Notes under the pieces: model-generated
The model's input: only the letters and a program-made list of their open reading frames with translations
Database searches by the model: none
What the model was told of the DNA's origin: nothing
Origin: Clostridiales bacterium
GTDB lineage: Bacteria; Bacillota; Clostridia; Christensenellales; Aristaeellaceae
Length of the DNA stretch: 20,182 nt
Assembly (NCBI GenBank): GCA_019420065.1
Contig: JAHZHX010000014.1
Span: 1-20,182 of the forward strand
Reading direction: 5' to 3'
Translations under genes and position numbers: made by a program
In this document: positions 13,606-19,814 of the stretch, one piece after another
How positions within the stretch are numbered: the first letter of the stretch is position 1
Layout: every line of letters begins with the position of its first letter

Positions 13606-14289
13606 ATGCGGAACTGGCTCAATGCGCTTGAACGCAAGCTGTATAAGTATAATATTCCGCCCATTATGCGTTACATTGTTTTTGCCATGGGCGGCGTGTT
13701 CCTGCTGGATATGTTTATGGCCATGTCCACCGCCTATTCCATGCGCCAGGTCAGCCTTATCAGCTATCTGACGCTGAATGTGGGGCTGGTGCTGCGCGGC
13801 CAGATCTGGCGGCTGGTTACCTGGCTGGTTGTGCCGCTGGACGGCAGCGTGCTGGGAATTCTTATCAGTCTGTATTTCTATTATATGATCGGTACGGCGC
13901 TGGAAAGCCGCTGGGGTGCGCGGCGCTTTTTGATTTATTATGTGATTGGCGCGTTGGCCAATATTATCGGGGCGTTCATCGCCTATGCGCTGACGGGCTT
14001 TGGCTATGCGATGAACTCGTATCTGTACATGTCGCTGTTTATTGCCTTTGCGGCATTGTATCCGGATATGCAGTTTATGCTTTTCTTCATTCTGCCGGTC
14101 AAAGCCAAATGGCTGGCGGCGATCGATGCGATTTATTTCCTGATCGCAATTCTGATGGGCGGCGCGTCGCAGCGCTGCGCCGCCATTGCTTCGCTGGTGA
14201 ATGTGGCGCTGTTTTTTGGCAATGATCTGTATACGCAGGGGCGGCGCATGTATTTTCAGTGGCAGCGCAGAAGACAGTTCCGGAAATAA
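13606..14289 (+). CDS. Rhomboid-fold membrane protein without visible protease residues
   Basis: The 227-residue protein has about six hydrophobic segments and the rhomboid-like pattern LRGQIWRLVTWLVVP (residues about 65-79), ISLYFYYMIGTALESRWGARRF and YVIGALANIIGAFIAY, as in proteins often annotated as rhomboid intramembrane proteases in Clostridia. However, no GxSG serine motif appears in the fourth segment (ALTGFGYAMNSYLYMSLFIAF) and no histidine is present in the last segment (IASLVNVALFFGND), so it is probably not a protease. The ATG at 13606 with GGAGG five bases upstream was chosen over a TTG four codons earlier. It ends the lipid operon, 21 bases after psd, and is followed by a strong terminator. 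A role in guiding membrane lipids or proteins is only inference. Confidence 0.7.
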   Translation: MRNWLNALERKLYKYNIPPIMRYIVFAMGGVFLLDMFMAMSTAYSMRQVSLISYLTLNVGLVLRGQIWRLVTWLVVPLDGSVLGILISLYFYYMIGTALESRWGARRFLIYYVIGALANIIGAFIAYALTGFGYAMNSYLYMSLFIAFAALYPDMQFMLFFILPVKAKWLAAIDAIYFLIAILMGGASQRCAAIASLVNVALFFGNDLYTQGRRMYFQWQRRRQFRK

Positions 14290-14292
14290 AAC

Positions 14293-14328
14293 AAAAACGG
14301 CTTTGGACGTTGCGCCAAAGCCGTTTTT
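14293..14328. terminator. Bidirectional terminator after the lipid operon
   Basis: AAAAACGGCTTTGG (14293-14306) pairs perfectly with CCAAAGCCGTTTTT (14315-14328) over an eight-base loop. It supplies a T-run in both directions, serving the lipid operon on the plus strand and the small zincin-like gene on the minus strand. Confidence 0.92.
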
Positions 14329-14339
14329 CATGGGATGGG

Positions 14340-14660
14340 TTATTCTTCCTCAGCATAAATGCCTGCCAGGCCGGACATATGCTGCCGCAGCAGGCGGCGC
14401 AGCTCATTTTCCAGAGCAGCGCGCAGACGCGCGTCGTCCGCGTCGGGAAACATGGCGGCAAAGGAGCCGTAATAAAGCTCGATCCAGTTGCCAAGGTAGC
14501 GGTCATGCCGATATGCGCCAAGCAGCGGACCTGTGCCGTCTTCTTTTTCAACCGTATCTTCACTGATGGCCACGCCGCCGTTGAGGGCCTCAAACAGCTC
14601 CTCGGGCATGGCGTCGATCAGATCTTCCAGCATTTGGCTGAAGCCGTCGGGGTTCATCAT
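14340..14660 (-). CDS. Small zincin-family protein with degenerate zinc motif
   Basis: The 106-residue product resembles the short 'metallopeptidase family' (DUF1025/Zincin_1) proteins: ML.D....MPEEL...LNGGV (residues 10-30), LGAYRHDRYLGNWIELYYGSF (47-67) and a final GLAG (97-100). In proteins of this family that I recall, HEF(T/R)HH sits before the SLAG end. Counting without gaps from YYGSF to LAG (33 residues in both), the zinc motif HExxH falls on R89-L90-L91-R92-Q93, so all three key residues are missing and only H94 remains. It also ends soon after LAG. The ATG at 14660-14658 lies eight bases after AGGAGG; an upstream in-frame extension to 14720 would start inside the promoter. Its function is unknown. 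It is divergent from the ABC-F gene. Confidence 0.72.
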   Translation of the reverse strand: MMNPDGFSQMLEDLIDAMPEELFEALNGGVAISEDTVEKEDGTGPLLGAYRHDRYLGNWIELYYGSFAAMFPDADDARLRAALENELRRLLRQHMSGLAGIYAEEE

Positions 14661-14693
14661 GGCATTTTCCTCCTGTTTTTCAAATGCACAGCC

Positions 14694-14722
14694 ATTATAG
14701 CACAACGGCGCATTTGCCACAA
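14694..14722 (-). promoter_or_regulatory. Promoter of the zincin-like gene
   Basis: On the minus strand TTGTGG (14722-14717) and TATAAT (14699-14694) are separated by 17 bases, with TGC before the -10. The -35 box overlaps that of the divergent ABC-F promoter by three bases, so the two promoters may compete. Confidence 0.75.
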
Positions 14723-14742
14723 GCGCTGGACTGTGCTATAAT
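14714..14742 (+). promoter_or_regulatory. Promoter of the ABC-F gene
   Basis: TTGCCA (14714-14719) and TATAAT (14737-14742) are separated by 17 bases, with a TGC extension. Transcription would start near 14749, about 30 bases before the ATG. Confidence 0.82.
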
Positions 14743-14778
14743 ATATATTGGTTTATTCTGTACACTTTGGGGGAAAAT

Positions 14779-16698
14779 ATGGCCGAGATCATTGTTTCCG
14801 GAATCGAAAAATCCTTTGAGCAGGATCGCATTGTGCTTGATAATGTTTCATTTCAGGTGGATGCGGGTGAGCGCGTAGGGCTGCTTGGCCCAAATGGCGC
14901 GGGCAAAACGACGCTTTTGCGCATCATGACGGGGGAGCTGAACGCGGATAAAGGCTTTATTGCCATTCCGCAGGGGCGAAGGATCGGCTATATTTCGCAG
15001 CTGGCCGAGGCGCCGGAGGGCGCGCTGGTGGAGGATGTGCTGCGCATGGCTTTTGACGAGGTGATGACGGTCAGCCGCGAGCTGGAGACGCTGCAAAGCC
15101 GCATGGACCAGGGCGAACATGGCGACGCGCTGCTGCGCCGGTATGACGCGCTCCATACGCAGTTTGAGATGCTGGGCGGCTATGACTGTGAAATGCGGCT
15201 GGGCAAGGTGGCAAACGGCCTGCATATTTCCTCGGAGCAGCGCCGTCAGCCCTTTGCCTCTTTGTCTGGCGGCGAGCAGACGCGTATCCGACTGGCGGTG
15301 ATGATCCTGCGGGAAACCGATATCCTTTTGCTGGACGAGCCAACCAACCACCTGGATATGGATTCCATCGAGTGGCTGGAGAATTATATCGACCATTATA
15401 AGGGCACGGTGCTGACCGTGTCGCACGACCGTTATTTCCTGGACCGCACGGTCACGCGCATTATTGAGCTGGATCACGGCGGCGTGGAGTTTTACAGCGG
15501 AAATTACAGCTTTTATGTGCAGGAAAAGGAAGCGCGCTATAAGCTGCAGCTAAAGCAATATGAAAAAGAACAGGCCAAGATTGCGCAGCTGGAAAAAGCG
15601 GCCGATCAGCTCAGCGCCTGGGCGTACAGCGGCATGGACAAGACATACAAGCGCGTGATGTCCATCCGCAGGCGTATTGAATGGCTGCATAAAACAGAAA
15701 AGCCCACCCGTGAGGAACGGCTGGATATGGGCTTTTCGCTGGTACCCTTCCGCGCCGATTATGCCCTGCGCATCAAGGGACTGGAAAAAAGGTTTGACGG
15801 GCGCACACTGTTTCGCGACGTCAATATGACCATTCGCGGCGGCGGCGAACGCGTGGCGCTGGTGGGCGCAAACGGTACGGGAAAAACCACGCTGCTGAAG
15901 ATCCTTTTGGGCGAGGAAGCGCCCACGGACGGTGTTGTCCAGTTTGGCCCTTCGGTGCGCGCCGCATATCTGCCGCAGCAGATCGTTTTTGCGCATCCGG
16001 AGCGCACGCTGTATGACACGCTGCTTTATGAACTGGGATGCGAGCCGCAGCAGGCGCGCAACCGTTTGGGCGCGTACCGCTTTCGCGGCGAGGATCAGTT
16101 CAAGCGCGTATCGCAGCTTTCGGGCGGCGAGCGCGCCCGGCTGAAATTGTGCATGCTGATGAACAGCGCCGTGAATATGCTCATCCTGGACGAGCCGACC
16201 AACCATTTGGATTTGGACTCTCGCGAGTGGATTGAATCCGCGGTGGATCAGTTTGAAGGAACGCTGCTGATTGTGTCGCATGACCGTTATTTTGTCAAAC
16301 GCTTCGCGACCCGTATCTGGGAACTGAGCGACTGCACGCTGCGCGATTATGACTGCGGGTATGAAAAGTATCGTTTCATTCGGGAGCGCGAGGAGGAAGC
16401 GGCGCAGGAAAAGGCCGAGCGTGAGCGCCAAGCGCGGCGCGAGCAGGAAAAGGCGGAGAAGGCAGAAAAGGCTTGCGCGCGGCGCGACGGCAAAACCGAG
16501 CGGCGCATGAACGCGATTGAGCGCGATATTGCCCGCCTGGAGCAGCAGTGCGCCCAGCTTGAGCAGGAGGCGGAGCGGTATGTCAGCGATTACATCCGTC
16601 TGGGCGAGCTGGAGGAGGAAAAGGGCGTTTTGCAGGCCCAGATCGACGCTTTGTATGCCGAATGGGCGCGGCTGGAAGAGACGGGGAACGGATTGTAA
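14779..16698 (+). CDS. ABC-F family ATPase (ribosome-associated, no membrane domain)
   Basis: ABC-F proteins bind the ribosomal E site and rescue stalled or antibiotic-bound ribosomes, or tune translation. The 639 residues hold two ATPase domains: Walker A GPNGAGKTT (37-45), signature SLSGGEQ (161-167), Walker B DILLLDEPTNHLD (181-193), switch SHDR (215-218); then a charged linker (about 242-325, the P-site tRNA-interaction region in this family), second Walker A GANGTGKTT (363-371), QLSGGERARLK, and MLILDEPTNHLD. Both catalytic glutamates (EPTNHLD) are present. A charged coiled coil (about 535-635, rich in Glu, Arg, Lys) ends the protein, as in Uup-like members. ATG at 14779 follows GGGGGA; a TTG four codons earlier is less likely. 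Housekeeping versus antibiotic protection cannot be decided from sequence alone. Confidence 0.93.
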   Translation: MAEIIVSGIEKSFEQDRIVLDNVSFQVDAGERVGLLGPNGAGKTTLLRIMTGELNADKGFIAIPQGRRIGYISQLAEAPEGALVEDVLRMAFDEVMTVSRELETLQSRMDQGEHGDALLRRYDALHTQFEMLGGYDCEMRLGKVANGLHISSEQRRQPFASLSGGEQTRIRLAVMILRETDILLLDEPTNHLDMDSIEWLENYIDHYKGTVLTVSHDRYFLDRTVTRIIELDHGGVEFYSGNYSFYVQEKEARYKLQLKQYEKEQAKIAQLEKAADQLSAWAYSGMDKTYKRVMSIRRRIEWLHKTEKPTREERLDMGFSLVPFRADYALRIKGLEKRFDGRTLFRDVNMTIRGGGERVALVGANGTGKTTLLKILLGEEAPTDGVVQFGPSVRAAYLPQQIVFAHPERTLYDTLLYELGCEPQQARNRLGAYRFRGEDQFKRVSQLSGGERARLKLCMLMNSAVNMLILDEPTNHLDLDSREWIESAVDQFEGTLLIVSHDRYFVKRFATRIWELSDCTLRDYDCGYEKYRFIREREEEAAQEKAERERQARREQEKAEKAEKACARRDGKTERRMNAIERDIARLEQQCAQLEQEAERYVSDYIRLGELEEEKGVLQAQIDALYAEWARLEETGNGL

Positions 16699-16714
16699 AC
16701 TCTTGCTGTATCGA

Positions 16715-16742
16715 TTGACAAGCGGGCGCTCTTTGCTATAAT
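16715..16742 (+). promoter_or_regulatory. Promoter of the CotH-like gene
   Basis: TTGACA (16715-16720) and TATAAT (16737-16742) are separated by 16 bases, with TTGC before the -10 (extended). It begins 16 bases after the ABC-F stop. No terminator was seen between the genes, so read-through from ABC-F may add to expression. Confidence 0.88.
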
Positions 16743-16780
16743 GAAAGATGAAATACTCAAGATATGATGAGGAAAAAACC

Positions 16781-18760
16781 GTGAAAAAATTACGTTTTCT
16801 GTTGGCTTTTCTGCTGGTTGGACTGCTTTTCAGCCTGGGGGGAGGCGCGCAGGCCGATGTGATCTTCAATGAGGTGATGGCCTCGACCGCCGTTTTTGTC
16901 AGCGGCCGTCATGACGATTGGGTGGAGCTGCACAATACCGACGGCGCACAGATATCGCTCAAAGGTTGGTATCTGAGCAACGATCCCTATGATTTGCAGC
17001 GTTGGGCCTTTCCGGATGACGCAAAGATTGCCAAGAACGGGTATCTGGTGGTGTATTGCGCCGGAGAGGAAGTGACCGATGGGCAGAAGGGAGCGCTGTA
17101 CGCCGCATTTAAGCTTTCTGCCAAGGGAGACGAGCTGTACCTGACGGATCCGAACGGTGCGACGGTCTCCCTGACCTTTGGCGCGCAGTTTGGCAATGTG
17201 TCCAGCGGCTTGACGGCCTCCGGAGAATGGCTGTATATGGAGAATGCGACCCCTGGGGCGGCCAACGAGGAAGGCGGCTATGCCGCGCGGGCGGAGGAAC
17301 CGGTCATTGAAACGGCGGCGGGCTTTTATACCGATGCGGTGGATGTGACAATTAGCGCGCCCGCGGGGCAGGAAATCCGTTACACCCTGGACAGCGGAGA
17401 GCCGACGCGCGATTCCGCGCTTTATACCGGGCCGCTGCATATAAGCAAAACAACGGTGGTTCGCGCCCGTGCCTTTGCGGACGATTTGCTGGGCTCCACA
17501 ACGGCGGGCAGCACCTATTTTATCAATGATCCCGCGCCGGTGTCGGTGGTTTCGATTTATACGGATAACGATTATCTGTTCAGCAGCAAAAAGGGCATCC
17601 TGGTCAAAGGCTCCGGCAATACGCCCAATTACGAGAAAAACTGGGAGTATCCGATTCAGATCGAGTACTTTGACGAGGCGGGCGCGCGTCGGCTCAGCCA
17701 GATGGGCACGGTGCGCGTGGCGGGGCATTCCTCCCGCTCCGGCAAACAAAAATCGCTGTCGCTTTTCGCCCGCTCTGCCTATGGCTCGGATGTGTTTGCC
17801 TGCGATTTCTTTGAAGACCGTACCTATGAAGAGTATTCCGCCATCCAGCTGCGCTGCACCAACTCGGATTACCGTTCCTGCCGCATGCGCGACGCGGTGC
17901 TTACGCAGGTCAGCGAAGGGCTGGGGCTGTACTACCAGGCGGCGCGCCCCATTCTGGTCTATATCAACGGCGAGTATTACGGGCACTACAACCTGCGGGA
18001 AAAGGCCAACAAGGATTCGTTGGCGCAGTGGGAAGGCATTACGGACGAGGCGGCGATCAAGGCTGTTGACATTCTCGAAGGCACCGGCATGAACAAAACG
18101 CAGGTGCTCAAGGGCAGCAATGCCGACTGGGCTGAGCTGATGGAATTCTGCAAAACCAAGAGCCTCAAGGACGCGGGCAATTTGCAGTATGTGCTGGACC
18201 GACTGGATGTGGACAGCATGTTCAGTTATGTGATCTTTAATATGATGATTGGCAATTATGACGCCGGAAACGTGCGTGTCTACCGTTTCCCCGGCGGCAA
18301 GTGGAAATTCATGCTGCATGACGTGGAAGCGGGCTGCATGAATGCCAACGAGGCGCCGGTGGACGCGTTCTTGCGCAGCAAAACCGCCAAGTCCTCGGCT
18401 TTCCCGCACTGGGCGCTGGCCGCGCTGCTGGAGGTGCCGGAATACCGCGAGTTGTTCCTGCGCCGCACAGCGGAGATCGTGCAAAGCAATTTCATGTATT
18501 CCACCTGGGTAGGGCCGATTTATGAAAAATGGCTTGCGACACTGACCGAGCTGATGCCCCGGCATATTGCCAAGTTCCGTCATTTTACGTTCAAGGAATG
18601 GAATACCAACGTGCATGCGTCCATGTATTATGCGCGCATCCGTCCCAAGAAGGTGATCGGTTTCATCTGTACGCGGCTGAAGGTGACAAACAGTGAAAAA
18701 ACGGCTTACTTTGGCGAGGTGCTCGACCAGCTGGCTGTTTTTAATGCCAGAGAAGAATAA
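16781..18760 (+). CDS. Secreted LTD and CotH-kinase domain protein
   Basis: The GTG at 16781 is chosen: GAGG lies eight bases upstream, it opens directly with a signal peptide (KK, hydrophobic residues 4-19, AQA cleavage near 25), and the ATG at 16748 lies at the predicted transcription start. The 659 residues comprise a lamin-tail domain (about 26-155: VIFNEVMAS, DDWVELHNTDG, LKGWYLSND), a chitobiase C-terminal-like beta domain (about 175-255: IRYTLDSGEPTRDSALYTGP), and a CotH kinase domain (about 260-560) with MGTVRVAGHSSR, YINGEYYGHYNLREKANKD, GNYDAGNVRVYR (D494, N497) and FMLHDVEAG (D514). CotH is an atypical protein kinase that phosphorylates spore-coat proteins in Bacillus; similar secreted proteins occur in many Clostridia. 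No membrane or sorting anchor is visible. The target is unknown. Confidence 0.88.
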   Translation: MKKLRFLLAFLLVGLLFSLGGGAQADVIFNEVMASTAVFVSGRHDDWVELHNTDGAQISLKGWYLSNDPYDLQRWAFPDDAKIAKNGYLVVYCAGEEVTDGQKGALYAAFKLSAKGDELYLTDPNGATVSLTFGAQFGNVSSGLTASGEWLYMENATPGAANEEGGYAARAEEPVIETAAGFYTDAVDVTISAPAGQEIRYTLDSGEPTRDSALYTGPLHISKTTVVRARAFADDLLGSTTAGSTYFINDPAPVSVVSIYTDNDYLFSSKKGILVKGSGNTPNYEKNWEYPIQIEYFDEAGARRLSQMGTVRVAGHSSRSGKQKSLSLFARSAYGSDVFACDFFEDRTYEEYSAIQLRCTNSDYRSCRMRDAVLTQVSEGLGLYYQAARPILVYINGEYYGHYNLREKANKDSLAQWEGITDEAAIKAVDILEGTGMNKTQVLKGSNADWAELMEFCKTKSLKDAGNLQYVLDRLDVDSMFSYVIFNMMIGNYDAGNVRVYRFPGGKWKFMLHDVEAGCMNANEAPVDAFLRSKTAKSSAFPHWALAALLEVPEYRELFLRRTAEIVQSNFMYSTWVGPIYEKWLATLTELMPRHIAKFRHFTFKEWNTNVHASMYYARIRPKKVIGFICTRLKVTNSEKTAYFGEVLDQLAVFNAREE

Positions 18761-18764
18761 AATG

Positions 18765-18807
18765 AAACGGGCTATGGAGAGCGGCGGCGCTTTCCATGGC
18801 CCGTTTT
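18765..18807 (+). terminator. Probable terminator of the CotH-like gene
   Basis: AAACGGGC (18765-18772) pairs with GCCCGTTT (18799-18806), and TGGA/TCCA extends it across a G bulge. Only four T residues end the stem, so termination may be partial. Confidence 0.7.
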
Positions 18808-18957
18808 GACCATCAGCGAAATGACAAAAAGCATCCGCTTGAATTTTTGAAAATCAGCTTTCCAAAGAAATGAAATTCATTTTGATCGTTCGCCGGTTGG
18901 CGGCTTTGCGGTCAATCGGCAGCGCTGTTCCTTCTTTTGCGGGGCAGCCGCTGCCAT
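18808..18957. other. Non-coding gap between CotH-like gene and udk
   Basis: No reading frame with a credible ribosome site is seen. It contains a 15-base palindrome (AAATGAA-A-TTCATTT, 18868-18882), small GC stems (GCCGGTTGGC and GCAGCCGCTGC) and no clear T-run terminator for the converging udk gene. Confidence 0.5.
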
Positions 18958-19566
18958 TTATTTGTTCAGCTCGTCGCGCAGATAACCGGCCAGAATTTCC
19001 ACAATGCGGGCGTTTTTGCCCCCGCGGGTGACAATCACATCGGCGTCGCTGACATAATTGCGAATGTATTTTTCATACATGGGCTTAACGGTGGCAAGAT
19101 ACTGGTCGGAAATATTTTCAATTTGACGGCCGCGCTCCAGAATATCGCGGTTGATGCGGCGCAGCAGACAGATATCCGGCTCCACGTTGATATAGAGCTT
19201 GAGAAACATCATTTGCGTCAGCCGCTCGTCAAAGAAGGCGTGGATGCCTTCGACGATCACAACGTCCGCCGGGTGGATTTCTTCCGTGCTTTCAGCCCGG
19301 CGATGCTGGGTAAAGTCGTATACCTTGCGCGAAATGCTCTGCCCGGCCATCAACAGGCGAATATCGCTGTACAGCAGGTCATGGTCAAAGATAAACGGTT
19401 CGTCATAGTTCAGGCGCGTGCGCTCTTCAAATGTAAGATTGGGATGATCCAGATAATAAGCGTCCTGATTGATCAGCGCGCTGCTGGCGCCGATGGCGCT
19501 GCACAGCTCGTTTGCCAGCGTTGTTTTTCCAGAGCCGCTTGGGCCGCAGATTCCGATAAAAACCAA
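18958..19566 (-). CDS. udk: Uridine kinase
   Basis: The cytoplasmic enzyme phosphorylates uridine (and cytidine) to the monophosphate in pyrimidine salvage. In 202 residues it has the P-loop GPSGSGKT (8-15), INQDAYYLDHPNLTFEERTR followed by NYDEPFIFDHDLL (nucleoside-binding region), VYDFTQHRR, DVVIVEGIHAFF (Walker B-like) and the lid segment RRINRDILERGRQIENI. Related PRK/URK kinases exist, but the DAYY, NYDEP and YDFTQHRR signatures fit uridine kinase well. The start is TTG at 19566-19564: GGAGGT lies eight bases upstream, and the nearby ATG/GTG codons are in another frame. It has its own promoter and is divergent from tig. It shares pathway with uraA but lacks a PyrR leader. Confidence 0.9.
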   Translation of the reverse strand: MVFIGICGPSGSGKTTLANELCSAIGASSALINQDAYYLDHPNLTFEERTRLNYDEPFIFDHDLLYSDIRLLMAGQSISRKVYDFTQHRRAESTEEIHPADVVIVEGIHAFFDERLTQMMFLKLYINVEPDICLLRRINRDILERGRQIENISDQYLATVKPMYEKYIRNYVSDADVIVTRGGKNARIVEILAGYLRDELNK

Positions 19567-19591
19567 GTGCTTTCACCTCCATGCGCTATAC

Positions 19592-19621
19592 AGCATAACG
19601 CATTGGATCAAAAATTGTCAA
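19592..19621 (-). promoter_or_regulatory. udk promoter
   Basis: On the minus strand TTGACA (19621-19616) and TATGCT (19597-19592) are separated by 18 bases. The leader is only about 20 bases up to the TTG start, with the GGAGGT site inside it. Confidence 0.7.
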
Positions 19622-19712
19622 GGGAAAGGCCCATTGGCCGGTATGATCAGAAAATGGGGAGCGGCAATTTCGGAATAAAGCAGAAATTAGCAGTCATATG
19701 CGGGACAAACGC

Positions 19713-19741
19713 TTGCAATATAAGGGATTTAATGCTATAAT
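19713..19741 (+). promoter_or_regulatory. tig promoter
   Basis: TTGCAA (19713-19718) and TATAAT (19736-19741) are separated by 17 bases, with TGC before the -10. Transcription should start near 19748, leaving a leader of about 67 bases. Confidence 0.85.
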
Positions 19742-19749
19742 ATCATGCT

Positions 19750-19780
19750 GTGTGCGAATGCGTAATTTGATGCCGCACAC
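19750..19780 (+). other. Hairpin at the 5' end of the tig mRNA
   Basis: GTGTGCG (19750-19756) pairs with CGCACAC (19774-19780) over a 17-base loop right at the predicted RNA start. A short stem (CGCA/TGCG, 19789-19800) follows just before the AGGAGG site. A 5' stem often stabilises mRNA; no known riboswitch was recognised. Confidence 0.45.
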
Positions 19781-19814
19781 CGATTGTTCGCAAAATTGCG
19801 CAGGAGGGTTCCAA

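Larger units (their letters stand above)
14694..14742. repeat. 11-bp perfect inverted repeat covering both divergent -10 boxes
   Basis: ATTATAGCACA (14694-14704) is the exact reverse complement of TGTGCTATAAT (14732-14742), centred at 14718 between the overlapping -35 boxes. It includes both extended -10 elements and two further bases each. Part of the symmetry is expected from two promoters of the same type; the remaining matches may be an operator. Confidence 0.8.

Noticed and set aside
15550..16869. A 439-codon minus-strand frame opposite the second half of the ABC-F gene
   Set aside because: The plus strand carries all ABC-F motifs; the antisense frame has no domain and runs through the promoter of the next gene.
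16790..18616. A 608-codon frame on the minus strand opposite the CotH-like gene
   Set aside because: It is an antisense shadow, composed largely of Arg, His, Gln and Ala, without a ribosome site or domain. The plus-strand protein has clear domains and a signal peptide.
2370..19610. Shared 10-mer CGCATTGGAT upstream of uraA (about 2371) and udk (about 19600) as a common pyrimidine operator
   Set aside because: It lies at different places relative to the two promoters, is only ten bases long, and the udk copy lacks the PyrR context, so chance is the simpler reading.
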